From UBA1535 sp964371035 (GTDB lineage Bacteria; Bacillota; Clostridia; Tissierellales; Sedimentibacteraceae), in the NCBI GenBank assembly GCA_964371035.1, contig CAYJLG010000011.1, positions 1 to 64,000 of the forward strand: 64,000 nt of DNA. The letters run 5' to 3'. The position numbers and the translations under genes are program-made. Shown in pieces: positions 45,307 to 55,254 of this stretch (the first letter of the stretch is position 1; every line of letters begins with the position of its first letter). The notes under the pieces are model-generated. The model did no database searches. It was not told the origin of the DNA and worked only from the letters and a program-made list of their open reading frames with translations.

Positions 45307-46142
45307 CTAAAAAATTTTGTCTAACATTTCCTTTACAGATAGACATGTTTCTTCGAAAGTTATTCCTTTAGCATATTCGAAGTTCTTTTGGTAATTGCTC
45401 CAATGTATATTCATATTGCTACTTTTAATAATTTCATCTATGATTTTTTTATAATTTTTTACCGTTTCATAAGAAGCTCTTTTTTGAGATGTAGCAATAA
45501 GTGCTTTATGTAGATAATCAAAATTTATATTCTCTGATTGTAATTTTGTTAGAACGTACACATCATAATAATCTCTTGAACGAGTATTTAAATCACCTCT
45601 TGAAATAATAGTTTCTAATTTTTCTGCAAGTACGGTCTCAAGATTGTATGCATAAACAGAAATATATCTATCTTCTAATAACAGTTTGAACTTATACTCT
45701 ACTTCTTTTGGTGTTATCTTATCTCCAACAGTTATATCTATCTTCAAAGGAACTGAAATTGTTTGAAAACATGCCTTTAAAGATATTCTATAGCCTCTAT
45801 ATTCATCAGATTCTCGTATTTCTTCTAACGAATTAAATAAAAAAGAGACTGAATCTTCGACTTCTATGTTGATTATTTCTTTAAACATCATCTGTAATTT
45901 CTCTTTTGTTGCAGCAATATTTTTTAATGTAGCATCTAAATCCATTGTTGCTCTTGTGTCAATTCCCACCATAGCTGCGATTAAAAATCCGCCTTTAAGC
46001 ACCAGATTATCACGATATTCAGATAAGGAATACGTTCAAGTAATCTTTCAAGCATATAGTTTTGTAGAATTAACTGCGATGATATATTCTTATCTTTTGC
46101 AAGATTTTTGATAATGGCCTTAAGTTGCATCGCATTTTTCAC
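45307..46142 (-). pseudogene. abiEii: AbiEii-type nucleotidyltransferase toxin, frameshifted
   Basis: The gene begins at GTG (46142) overlapping the antitoxin stop as GTGA, reads KNAMQLKAIIKNLAKDKN and LQNYMLERLLERI, then loses frame at about 46024; the expected SEYRDNLVLKGGF continues in the next frame and stays open to the stop at 45307 (GIDTRATMDLDATLK nucleotidyltransferase motif, DITVGD, EKLETIISRG, RDYYDVY). One base is missing. Without correction the N-terminal part and motif I are separated. It may be a true mutation, a sequencing error or phase variation. Confidence 0.8.
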
Positions 46143-46732
46143 AATAACACCTCCAAATATGTTCGTACTTCATTTTCAACTTTGAGCAATTTTGAATATT
46201 CCGAAAGCATAGGAATATTTTTTGTTTTTAATTTAACATATTTTTTATATGCATCAGAAATTACCTGTATATCTACTTTGTTTGTTTTCCTTAAAATATC
46301 ACACATAGTCCTTTCAATTGAATACCCTCTAACTATATTGCCCATAGGAGTTTTTACACTTTCTATACCTTTTGAATAAAATTTATCAACTTGAGTCGTG
46401 CACAAAATATTATCTTTTTTAGGATTTGTTAAGTTATAAGAATAGGGAAATACCATATTGAATCTTATAGGTGTTCTATCAGTTAAATCATGCAAAAACA
46501 GTGCGGTTTCTAATGAAAATATGGCCATCTTATATTTTGATTGTATTATTAGAAATTCATCCTCAAAACAATCAGGCAAAATATAAATACCTCTTTCAAC
46601 TTTTTCTAAAAGACCCTTGTCAACAAGATATTTTAAACTTCCTCGCGATATGTTGTTGGCTGTAACCATTGTACTCGTAATTACTCCATTATTCTGTCTT
46701 GCTATTTCAATTATCAATTCTGTATTTTTCAT
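46139..46732 (-). CDS. abiEi: AbiEi-type antitoxin / transcriptional repressor
   Basis: 197 residues from ATG (MKNTELIIEIARQNNG) behind GAGG. The N-terminal winged helix (GVITSTMVTANNISRGSLKYLVDKGLLEKVERGIYIL) is typical of AbiEi, which represses its own operon and neutralises the AbiEii nucleotidyltransferase; LHDLTDRTP and GYSIERTMCDILR in the C-terminal part fit the family. Appears intact, as is its operator. Confidence 0.9.
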   Translation of the reverse strand: MKNTELIIEIARQNNGVITSTMVTANNISRGSLKYLVDKGLLEKVERGIYILPDCFEDEFLIIQSKYKMAIFSLETALFLHDLTDRTPIRFNMVFPYSYNLTNPKKDNILCTTQVDKFYSKGIESVKTPMGNIVRGYSIERTMCDILRKTNKVDIQVISDAYKKYVKLKTKNIPMLSEYSKLLKVENEVRTYLEVLL

Positions 46733-46748
46733 AATCAACCTCTTTGAT

Positions 46749-46795
46749 TTGACATCTATGCTTTATATTTTATGCCAATAAAGCATAGATGTCAA
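46749..46795 (-). promoter_or_regulatory. abiE promoter inside a perfect 18-bp inverted repeat
   Basis: Arms TTGACATCTATGCTTTAT (46749-46766) and its exact complement (46778-46795) surround 11 bp. On the minus strand the -35 box TTGACA is the start of one arm, the spacer is 17 bp, and the -10 box TAAAAT (46767-46772) sits in the centre. This fits AbiEi autorepression. Confidence 0.85.
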
Positions 46796-46927
46796 GTATC
46801 TATTTAAAATGACTCACATAATAAATTTAAAAGAGCAATTATTAAGCATATTATATTTTATAATGAAATTAGACCGCATACAACCAATAAGTACAAAACT
46901 CCAAATGCATATGAGCAAAAATTTAAG

Positions 46928-47205
46928 GAAGAAAACCACTTATTGTTGGTGCGAAAAAAACATTACATATTGCCATTAACAATACAATACCTAAAAATAG
47001 CCATATGTCCTGTGCAAAAAATAATCCAAGGTATTGTCTGTAAAATAGTTACGATTCCAACACCTATAATTGGTTGTTCGAACTTTATCATAAACAAAGT
47101 GACACCAATTGAATTAATACCTGTTCCTAAGTTTGAGATAAATTGTCCTATAAGCAAAATGCAATAATCGTGATTTTTTAGTAATCTTAGTTTATACTTC
47201 AACAT
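46928..47205 (-). pseudogene. MFS permease N-terminal remnant
   Basis: The frame starts MLKYKLRLLKNHDYCILLIG behind GGAGG and shows first MFS helices (GTGINSIGVTLFMI, VGIVTILQTIPWIIF). It is then broken: from about 47020 a different frame continues FFAQDIWLFLGIVLLMAICN and VFFAPTISGFLP before stopping. Only about 90 of some 400 residues remain. It lies between the abiE operon and palindromic repeat copy B. Confidence 0.65.
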
Positions 47206-47426
47206 ACTCCTCCTTTTTGTAGAACGTAGTATCCATACATTTTAATATTGTAATTATATTGAATATGATTCATTTATTGAATTTAAAATGAAATTTAAAA
47301 TTCAATCACTTATGTCTTTGTAACAATTCAAATAATCACCTATATTTTCATATTCGATATCCTTTAAGAAATGCTTTATATTTTAATAATAACTATTTTA
47401 AACGTAATAATCAAATAATTTTTAAT

Positions 47427-47595
47427 GAAATAGCCCTACGGACAATGAAATAATGCTACGCACAATGAAAGATTGCTTCGCAATATGAAATAAAATCCTC
47501 TCTTTTCATACCGAAGGTATTTCATTTACCGAAGGTATATTTCATATCTCACAGAGATATTTCATCCGAACGAAGTGAGGATTTAATTGAAAAAA
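47427..47595. repeat. palindromic repeat, copy B with extra units
   Basis: The same unit as 45158-45246, preceded by more short palindromes each followed by ATGAAA (for example TTGCTTCGCAA). Every unit is a small hairpin separated by ATGAAAT or TTTCAT. Confidence 0.85.
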
Positions 47596-47642
47596 CAGCA
47601 ACAATATTTCCTGATTAACAAGAAATATTGTTGCTGTTTTTT
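47592..47642 (-). terminator. terminator of tRNA-Val
   Basis: A perfect 18-bp stem (AAACAGCAACAATATTTC and its complement) with a T-run on the minus strand directly after the tRNA. Confidence 0.85.
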
Positions 47643-47644
47643 CT

Positions 47645-47720
47645 GGTGAGGATAGACGGACTCGAACCATCGACCCCTTGCATGTCAAGCAAGTACTCTA
47701 ACCAACTGAGCTATACCCTC
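47645..47720 (-). tRNA. tRNA-Val (GAC)
   Basis: Minus strand: acceptor GAGGGTA pairs with TATCCTC, D arm GCTCAGTTGGTTAGAGT, anticodon stem CTTGC/GCAAG with loop TTGACAT giving anticodon GAC (Val), T arm GATGGTTCGAGTCCGTC, then A and CC. All arms pair apart from G-U wobble. Confidence 0.93.
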
Positions 47721-47764
47721 TATATGAATTTCTACAATACTAATTTTAACATAAAGATTAACAT

Positions 47765-48066
47765 TCTGTAAACAATTTTTTTATTTTTAATTTTACTTAT
47801 ATTATGCCCCAGTGCCATTATCACAAGTGTGGTAAAGTATCACATAAAGAGTCGATTGACGAATGTGAAAAGTTTCCATATTCTACAACTCGTTTTCCGA
47901 CACGAACTTTTTATCTTTGCTTTGGATTTCAACTCTTGATATTTCAGCTTTCCAACTCCGCACAATCATGGAAGAAATCAAAGCATTTTTGCAAAAATTA
48001 AAAAAAGCCATGATAATTCACGACTCTTTGTTTATTGCTATTGCAATAAAATATTTTGGGGGAGAG
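47765..48066 (+). other. intergenic region with unassigned open frames
   Basis: About 300 bp between tRNA-Val and htrA. Plus-strand frames give MPQCHYHKCGKVSHKESID (a Cys/His pattern like a zinc finger of some transposases) and FQLRTIMEEIKAFLQKLKKA (helical), in different frames and without ribosome sites. A transposase remnant is possible but cannot be named. Confidence 0.25.
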
Positions 48067-48108
48067 TACCCACCGCAAACTGTTTGTATTGGTGGGTATT
48101 TTATTTTT
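48067..48108 (-). terminator. terminator of htrA
   Basis: TACCCACC and GGTGGGTA form an 8-bp stem; T-rich sequence lies on both sides. Confidence 0.7.
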
Positions 48109-48134
48109 TATTTGCTTTACCTAATTAACTAATT

Positions 48135-49583
48135 TTACCTATTGAATCCAGGTATAAAACTTTCAAATCCTTGTTGTGGTTCTGCTTCTTCTTGAGTTAG
48201 TGCTTGTTCATCCATTAGCACGATATCAATATCTAAGTTCTGACCACTTCTATATATATTTAACGTAATCGTATCACCTGCTTTGAAATTTTCTTTTATA
48301 TCATTAATTTCAGACATTGTAGTTATTTCTGTACCATTTATTCCTACTATAATATCTCCATACATCAAGCCTTTGTTGTATGCATCTGCTCTTTCATCAA
48401 CTGTAGCTATCATAACACCTTGTGGAAGGTTATAATAAGATGATGCTGCTTGAGTAATCTCAGAGCCGCTGATCCCTATAGCTGGTCTTCCTGTTACATG
48501 TCCATTTGCTACTAGTTCATCTATTATTATCATAGCTTCGTTTATTGGTATAGCAAAGCCTAATCCTTCATAATCTGAAGCGCTAATCTTTACAGTATTT
48601 ATCCCAATTACTTGACCGTGTTCATTTATTAATGGTCCACCTGAGTTTCCTGGATTAATAGCTGCATCAGTTTGTATCAAAGTCATATTTCTATCTTCTA
48701 TGACCATATCTCTGTTAATTGCCGAAACATATCCCCCAGTTAATGAACTCTGGAGTTCGAGACCTCCTGGATTGCCTATTGCAATGGCTAGGTCTCCAAC
48801 TACAAGTTCATCTGAGTCGCCAAATTCTGCGGGAGTCAGCATTATATTAGCATCTATTTTCAAAACCGCTAAATCAGTCTTAGCATCTTCGCCAATTAAT
48901 TTAGCAGTGAATTCTTCACCTGTATGAAGAACAACATTTATCACCTGTGCGCCATCTATTACGTGCTGATTAGTTATGATGTATCCATCTTTATTCATAA
49001 TGATTCCAGTACCACTACCTATTCCGCCATAAGCAGTTGCTGTTTCAATACCTACCACTGAAGGTGTAACTTTTTCTGCTATTTCAGGAACACTCAACAC
49101 TTCTGCTCCTTCACTACCAACTTGATTGATTTGGCTGTTTAGCTGTGTAGCATTGACATCATCTTGATTTGAAACTGTTGTTGTTTGAATTGCGTTATGG
49201 TTTGACATATCTTTTGCATACATTGAATTCATCATAGTCACAGTCAACGCACTGCTTGTAGCAGATATCATTAAAGCCCCGGCTACACAAGCAGCTACTA
49301 CTGGCAATTTTGATTTTTTCTTCTTCGGAACTGTGCAAGTTTCTTTTATATTAGGCGTATGATTGTAATTTTGCTCAATATTTTTTTGTGTATTTTCAAA
49401 ATTATTAATTGGTTGTGTAGGATTTTCTTGAACAGCTGAAAAATCTTTATCTTGCACATTCTCTTGTTCAATATTTCCTTGTGTGTAACTTGTATATTCA
49501 ATATTCCCATTTTGTGGTGGTGTTAAGTCATTATCATCATCAAAGTCTAAACTGTTATCAAAGTTTAATTTTTCGTTGTTCAT
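48135..49583 (-). CDS. htrA: HtrA/DegP-type membrane serine protease
   Basis: 482 residues: a long Gln/Asn-rich cytoplasmic start (1-90), one membrane helix (about 95-118), then the trypsin-like domain with catalytic His in TNQHVID, Asp in KTDLAVLKI and Ser in NPGNSGGPLI, and a C-terminal PDZ domain (GLMYGDIIVGINGTEI). It degrades or folds damaged exported proteins. The ribosome site near the ATG is weak; AGGAGG occurs further upstream. Confidence 0.95.
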   Translation of the reverse strand: MNNEKLNFDNSLDFDDDNDLTPPQNGNIEYTSYTQGNIEQENVQDKDFSAVQENPTQPINNFENTQKNIEQNYNHTPNIKETCTVPKKKKSKLPVVAACVAGALMISATSSALTVTMMNSMYAKDMSNHNAIQTTTVSNQDDVNATQLNSQINQVGSEGAEVLSVPEIAEKVTPSVVGIETATAYGGIGSGTGIIMNKDGYIITNQHVIDGAQVINVVLHTGEEFTAKLIGEDAKTDLAVLKIDANIMLTPAEFGDSDELVVGDLAIAIGNPGGLELQSSLTGGYVSAINRDMVIEDRNMTLIQTDAAINPGNSGGPLINEHGQVIGINTVKISASDYEGLGFAIPINEAMIIIDELVANGHVTGRPAIGISGSEITQAASSYYNLPQGVMIATVDERADAYNKGLMYGDIIVGINGTEITTMSEINDIKENFKAGDTITLNIYRSGQNLDIDIVLMDEQALTQEEAEPQQGFESFIPGFNR

Positions 49584-49888
49584 TTTAATTTCATTTACTA
49601 ATCAATTCTTTCGGTTATTAATAAACTACTTCCTCCTAAATATTTTGTATGTTTTTATTTGCAAAATATTTTATATGCTTTTTTGATATCATATAAACTA
49701 TTTTGTAAATATCTTATAAAGTGATTATATCCCTAAAAGCTTAAACAAATCTAAAATTCAATCTTAAAGTTTCCTTAATTTTCAATACTTTGAAGGTTAA
49801 TGCCCGCTGGAGTTAAAATGCTAAAACTATAAAATTATGAAATCAATATGCCTGTTTTGCAAAAATATATATGCAAAAAAATAAAAAA

Positions 49889-49922
49889 ATTGACAAAACA
49901 AGTTATATTTTGTTTTGTCAAT
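49889..49922 (-). terminator. terminator of ftsH
   Basis: TTGACAAAACA and its complement form an 11-bp perfect stem, with TTTTTTTATTTTTT following on the minus strand. The rest of the 49584-49888 gap shows only AT-rich DNA. Confidence 0.85.
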
Positions 49923-49942
49923 TCAAATTTTATTTTAGCTAA

Positions 49943-51820
49943 TTATTGTTTTAATATTTTCATGAATTCTTCGCCTGTAATAGTTTCTTTATCTAATAAA
50001 TATGCCGATATTTCATGAAGTTTAGTTTCATTTTCTTTTAATATGTTGATAGCTTTTTCATATTGATTCTTTATTATAGTCATCACTTCTTCATCTACTA
50101 ATTTAGCTGTTTCTTGGGAGCAGATCATCGAAGTATCGCCACCGAGATATTGATTGTTTACAGTTTCAAGCGCTGTCATTCCAAATTTTTCACTCATTCC
50201 ATATCTTGTCACCATCGCTCTTGCGATTCTAGTTGATTGTTCAATATCGTTTGATGCACCAGTTGTAATTGAGTTGAAAATCAAATCTTCAGCAGCTCTA
50301 CCACCTGCATAAGTTGCTATTTTGTTTAGAGCTTGTTCTTTTGACATCAAAAACTTTTCTTGTTCTTCCACTTGCATAGTGTAACCTAATGCTCCTGAAG
50401 TACGTGGTATTATAGTGATTTTATGTACAGGTGCACTATCAGATTGAAGTGCCGCAACTAATGCATGACCTACTTCATGATAAGCTATAATCTTTCTTTC
50501 TTTTTCTGATATAGTTGCATTTTTTCTTTGATATCCTGCTATTACTACTTCTACACTTTCTTCTAAATCGTTTTGTATTACTTCTTCTCTATCGTCTCTT
50601 ACTGCTCTTAATGCAGCTTCATTAACAATGTTAGCAAGATCTGCACCGCTTGCTCCAGCAGTAGCCCTTGCAACCGCTGTAAAATCTATATCACTCGCCA
50701 TCATAACATTTCTTGAATGAACTTTAAGTATGTCTTCTCTACCTTTTTGATCTGGAAGTTCTACTGGTATTCTTCTATCGAATCTACCTGGTCTTAATAA
50801 TGCTTTGTCTAATGTTTCAGGTCTATTTGTAGCGGCTAACACTACTATTCCTTTTCCGCCGTCAAAGCCATCCATTTCAGTTAACAGCTGATTTAAGGTT
50901 TGCTCACGTTCATCGTTTCCGCCTAGTCCGCCATTATCTCTTTTTTTACCTATTGTATCTATTTCATCAACGAATACTATACAAGGTGCTTTTTCATTAG
51001 CTTGTTTAAACAAATCTCTAACTTTAGCAGCTCCCATACCGACAAACATTTCTACAAATTCTGATCCAGATATAGAGAAAAATGGTACTTTTGCTTCTCC
51101 TGCAACTGCTTTTGCAAGAAGAGTTTTTCCTGTTCCGGGAGGTCCTACTAACAAAGCTCCTTTTGGCAATGTTGCACCTATTTTAGTATATTTTTCAGGA
51201 TTGTTTAATACGTCAACTATCTCTTGTAGTGCTTCTTTTGCTTCTTCTTGTCCTGCCACGTCTACAAAAGTTTTTCCTGTTTCTGATTCTGTGTACACTT
51301 TAGCACTTGATTTGCCTAAACCTCCTATACCTCCACCCATTCTTTTAGACATCATACGGCTAAAAATTTGCCCTATAACAACAAACATAAGGATAGGCAT
51401 TATCCAATTTACTAAAAAAGTTATTATTGGAGAGGCTTGTGTAGGAATTTCTTGCATAAAATCAATTCCAGCTTCATCTAGTCTATCTACTAAAGAATCA
51501 TCAGGCCAAATTCCTGTTCTATATATTTTTACTGTGCCATCTTCTGCCTCAGTGTAAAATTGAATTCTGTCAGTATCTTTAAACACTCCATCGACTTCAC
51601 CGGATTCAATCATATTAAGAAACTCACTATATCCTACTTCTGTCACATTTCTATCTGAAATAGATGGAAATAAAAGTGCATTTAACAGCATTGTGACTAA
51701 AAGCACTCCAAAATAATAAAATATCCATTTGTGTTTTGATTTTTGTGGGCCTTTCCCGTCTGCCCCTTCCCCTTTTTCATTTTTTGAATTGTTTAGATTG
51801 CTACTGTTTTTATTCTCCAT
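49943..51820 (-). CDS. ftsH: ATP-dependent zinc metalloprotease FtsH
   Basis: 625 residues: two membrane helices (about 29-49 and 130-150), AAA+ domain with Walker A GPPGTGKT and Walker B CIVFVDEID, second region of homology RPGRFDRRI, and the zinc protease motif HEVGH. It degrades membrane and short-lived regulatory proteins. Length is normal. Confidence 0.97.
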   Translation of the reverse strand: MENKNSSNLNNSKNEKGEGADGKGPQKSKHKWIFYYFGVLLVTMLLNALLFPSISDRNVTEVGYSEFLNMIESGEVDGVFKDTDRIQFYTEAEDGTVKIYRTGIWPDDSLVDRLDEAGIDFMQEIPTQASPIITFLVNWIMPILMFVVIGQIFSRMMSKRMGGGIGGLGKSSAKVYTESETGKTFVDVAGQEEAKEALQEIVDVLNNPEKYTKIGATLPKGALLVGPPGTGKTLLAKAVAGEAKVPFFSISGSEFVEMFVGMGAAKVRDLFKQANEKAPCIVFVDEIDTIGKKRDNGGLGGNDEREQTLNQLLTEMDGFDGGKGIVVLAATNRPETLDKALLRPGRFDRRIPVELPDQKGREDILKVHSRNVMMASDIDFTAVARATAGASGADLANIVNEAALRAVRDDREEVIQNDLEESVEVVIAGYQRKNATISEKERKIIAYHEVGHALVAALQSDSAPVHKITIIPRTSGALGYTMQVEEQEKFLMSKEQALNKIATYAGGRAAEDLIFNSITTGASNDIEQSTRIARAMVTRYGMSEKFGMTALETVNNQYLGGDTSMICSQETAKLVDEEVMTIIKNQYEKAINILKENETKLHEISAYLLDKETITGEEFMKILKQ

Positions 51821-52008
51821 AATTTACCTCTCTTGTTTTTAGTAATTTTATACTAAAATAATATTTACTATATAAATATAAATCGTCAGTCTTAACAAAT
51901 TCTTTAATTTATTTTATTTTTATTGCAAAACCATGATGAATTGTATAAAATAGTGTTTATGATATTTGGAATCATAAAAAAAAATTGTTATATAAAACAA
52001 GGAGAATT

Positions 52009-53214
52009 ATGAACGATAAAAAACATTCGATATATTTTTTTATTATATTAGCTTTTCTTTACATGGCTGCTAATTTTGCTCATCCTGTTACGCCTACTAT
52101 TTTCAACGAATTAAACCTAGGCGATTATATGTTTGGCTTAGCACTAGGGATTATGCTAGCTATAAATTTTTTATTTTCGCCTTTTTGGGGAAAGATCACC
52201 ACGTATATTTCTAGCAGAAATGTCTTGCTCATATGCAACTTAGGCTACGCTGTAGGACAAATTTTCTTCGCGCTTGCTCGCACTGAGTTTACTTTTATAC
52301 TCGCAAGAATGTTTGCAGGTATTTTTACAGGTGGAGCTTTTATAGGTGTTCTAACTTATATAACTAACACTACTGATGATTTGAAAAAAAGAGGAACTTA
52401 CTTAATAGCTTATGCTACTATTCAAACAGTCTTTAGTGCATTTGGGTACTTGATAGGTGGTCTTTTAGGTGTGATTTCACCATATGTAGCTATCGGCGCA
52501 CAAGTTTTTACTTTATCTGCATGTGCAATTGCGTTTCGAGTGTTATGTATTGATGATAAAGAAAGAAATCTTAACTCTATCGATAAAAATGATTTTGCAA
52601 GAGAAATCAATCCATTTACTGCTTTTTTAGATAGTAAAAAATTTATGAATATTTCTTTAACAATTTTATTGACTGCCTGTGCTCTTCAATATTTAGGTTT
52701 CACTGCATTTGATCAGACTTTTAACTATTATATTAAAGATATTTTTAATTTTTCTTCTGCTTACAATGGCATCATCAAAGGTATCATGGGTCTTATATCT
52801 CTTGTAGCAAATAGTACCATTTGCGTCTGGCTCATAAGACACACAGATCTGAAAAAATCAGTTATATTTGTACTGTTGCTTTGTAGCTCTGCTATGCTTG
52901 GTGCTATTTTATTTAGAGACATGATTCCTTTTATAATCTTAAATGCAGTATTTTTTGCCTTTAATAGCATAAGCATACCGACGATGCAAAATCTAGTGAC
53001 TGATATTGCTAATACTTTTTCTAAAGAAAATAGCAATTTACTAATCGGACTTTACAACGCATTGAGATCTTTTGGCGGAATTATAGGTGCATTGTTTGCA
53101 GGCGCACTTTATGCTTCAAATCCTCTTTTGCCGTTTCTATTTGGATTTTTAGCTTTTGCTTTTGCCACAATATGTGCTTATATATATAATAAAAGATGTA
53201 GCAAATCAAATTAA
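52009..53214 (+). CDS. MFS transporter
   Basis: 401 residues from ATG (MNDKKHSIYFFIIL) behind AAGGAG. Twelve hydrophobic helices; FWGKITTYISSRN between helices 2 and 3 corresponds to the MFS loop motif. Substrate unknown; a drug-efflux-type permease by general look. Single gene with a shared terminator. Confidence 0.85.
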   Translation: MNDKKHSIYFFIILAFLYMAANFAHPVTPTIFNELNLGDYMFGLALGIMLAINFLFSPFWGKITTYISSRNVLLICNLGYAVGQIFFALARTEFTFILARMFAGIFTGGAFIGVLTYITNTTDDLKKRGTYLIAYATIQTVFSAFGYLIGGLLGVISPYVAIGAQVFTLSACAIAFRVLCIDDKERNLNSIDKNDFAREINPFTAFLDSKKFMNISLTILLTACALQYLGFTAFDQTFNYYIKDIFNFSSAYNGIIKGIMGLISLVANSTICVWLIRHTDLKKSVIFVLLLCSSAMLGAILFRDMIPFIILNAVFFAFNSISIPTMQNLVTDIANTFSKENSNLLIGLYNALRSFGGIIGALFAGALYASNPLLPFLFGFLAFAFATICAYIYNKRCSKSN

Positions 53215-53240
53215 TTCTTTGTCATATCATTTATTAATCA

Positions 53241-53280
53241 AAAAACCCGATCCACCTTGAGTTGGTAGGTCGGGTTCTTA
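53241..53280. terminator. bidirectional terminator
   Basis: AAACCCGA.. and ..TCGGGTT pair around ACC/GGT; A- and T-rich flanks. It separates convergent MFS and ABC transporter transcripts. Confidence 0.8.
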
Positions 53281-53295
53281 TTTCAACAGTAAATC

Positions 53296-55239
53296 TTATT
53301 TTTCTAATTCCGACTCATCTACAAATGAGTAAAGGTATTCAAATGAGTTTTCCATTTCAGGATATACTACTAAATATCCATTGTCTATATCTTTTCTCTC
53401 AAATCCATTTATATAAAATGCTTCTTCTGGTCGTAGTTCATAGTCATTATACATAAATTCATATGGGTTATAGCCACTAAATAAGGTTCTACTTGTAGAA
53501 ATATCCCATTTTTGTACTTGAGTCAACTCATCAAATGAAAAATTACTTAAATCTTCTATATATTTATTTAAAAATATTTCGACATCAAACTTCGCCATAT
53601 CAAATTTAGTATAATTTGCTAAACGCGAATCACCTAATTCTTCGTCTACATTGTCTACATCAATATCATACATGTATTCGATAAATAAATCATCATAATA
53701 TTCAGACAAATCTTCTGTTGAATTATTAATATTATCTAAAATACCTTGATTAGCTTCATAGAAAAACTCTTCTGTCTCTTGGATATCTATCAATTTCGCA
53801 TTAATGTCTAGGGCTATTTCTTCTGTCTTATACAATGATATCTGTCTTGGTATAAATCCTGCTCTTATGATTTTTTCACCATTTTCCAAAAAGAATGTCA
53901 TATATATTTTTTTATTATAATAATAATCATAAATATAGTCTTTACTTTCTTTCACGTAATAATTATCCATAAGGCTACGTTGATAATCTATCGTTAAATC
54001 TATACTCTCTTTTTCGTCTAGCAAAATTACACTATTTGAACCTATTACATCTTCAAATTCAATATCTGATATTGATTTATAGCTGTATCTATATCTATCA
54101 AATTCACCTATTTCAACATTAGTCAAGACAGTAATTTCATCTGTTATCATTACACCTTTTACTTCTGAACTATCAGGCAAGTTGTTTGTAGAACTGTTTA
54201 TTATACCTGGCAATCCATATCTAATTAACAATATACCTATTGCAGCTACAGCAAATATTTTTACAGAAACTATCGATATTTTAAACGTCTTCTCAAATAT
54301 TGATATAGCAATATAATAACTAACAGCTATTACGAATAAAAACAAAATCGTATTTGAGATTAGTGGTAGGTTTAAAACAGATAAAAACGATGAAAAGGAG
54401 AATGCTAACATAAATGCTACAAAACACTTATATTTATAATCTATAATGGCTTCACCGGTGTTTTCATTTTTTCTTTTTTTACACACATATATTGATACTA
54501 AATAGATCGCCGTTACCATTCCAATCAACCTGAATACGTAAAATCCGTATCCAAGCCAATCATGTGATAAATGTTCAAGGAAATATATTTTGCTCAAATC
54601 AACTATGTCATGTAGAACTAATTCATATAAAATATTTTCGTCTAAATAGTGTAATCCATTAGCTAGATAACTTAAAACTGTTGCCACGCATAAATATAAA
54701 ATTACAGGTAATCCAAAATTAAAAGCAGTCGTAACTACAGAACTCCAAGTATTTCCCGATAATAACGAGGATAAAACTATAAGACCTTGTAAAATCAATG
54801 TCCATGCAAACAAAACAACATTATAATACAATATATCCTCGAAAAAATCATAACTAAAATAGTCAAAATTACTGCTGTTAATCGTAATGTCTAACACTCC
54901 GCTTACCATAATAGATAATCCTATTGTTAAGAAAAACATTATCATAAACAGAGACATATTTGTCAAAAAACATATATTAATTTTCTTTGTGAGCGAAATA
55001 GGTTTTGATAAATAATAAGTTATTTTGCGTTCATCGTGCAAAAAAGAACAATCAATAAATGTTCCAATCAATACGACGATTGAGGCTGCAGTAGTTGCCA
55101 GTCCAACATATGTGAGAACTATATCTGTAGATGAGTCCCACCAAAAGCCACAAATTGATGTTATGACTAAAAAAATTATAAAATTTAACACTAATAAACC
55201 TTTTTTATTCTTTAATTCATATAATATTAAGCTTTTCAT
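53296..55239 (-). CDS. ABC transporter permease with large extracellular insert
   Basis: 647 residues: about twelve helices in residues 15-370, followed by a long soluble region (about 380-647) rich in Asp, Glu and Tyr. The N-terminal start MKSLILYELKNKKGLLVLNF is typical of ABC-2 permeases coupled to YtrA-type operons. Last gene of the operon with gntR and the ATPase. Confidence 0.75.
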   Translation of the reverse strand: MKSLILYELKNKKGLLVLNFIIFLVITSICGFWWDSSTDIVLTYVGLATTAASIVVLIGTFIDCSFLHDERKITYYLSKPISLTKKINICFLTNMSLFMIMFFLTIGLSIMVSGVLDITINSSNFDYFSYDFFEDILYYNVVLFAWTLILQGLIVLSSLLSGNTWSSVVTTAFNFGLPVILYLCVATVLSYLANGLHYLDENILYELVLHDIVDLSKIYFLEHLSHDWLGYGFYVFRLIGMVTAIYLVSIYVCKKRKNENTGEAIIDYKYKCFVAFMLAFSFSSFLSVLNLPLISNTILFLFVIAVSYYIAISIFEKTFKISIVSVKIFAVAAIGILLIRYGLPGIINSSTNNLPDSSEVKGVMITDEITVLTNVEIGEFDRYRYSYKSISDIEFEDVIGSNSVILLDEKESIDLTIDYQRSLMDNYYVKESKDYIYDYYYNKKIYMTFFLENGEKIIRAGFIPRQISLYKTEEIALDINAKLIDIQETEEFFYEANQGILDNINNSTEDLSEYYDDLFIEYMYDIDVDNVDEELGDSRLANYTKFDMAKFDVEIFLNKYIEDLSNFSFDELTQVQKWDISTSRTLFSGYNPYEFMYNDYELRPEEAFYINGFERKDIDNGYLVVYPEMENSFEYLYSFVDESELEK

Positions 55240-55254
55240 TAGAATCCATCTCCT

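Noticed and set aside
47427..47595. CRISPR array
   Set aside because: The repeats are short palindromes with fixed ATGAAAT-type spacers, not unique spacers, and there are no cas genes.
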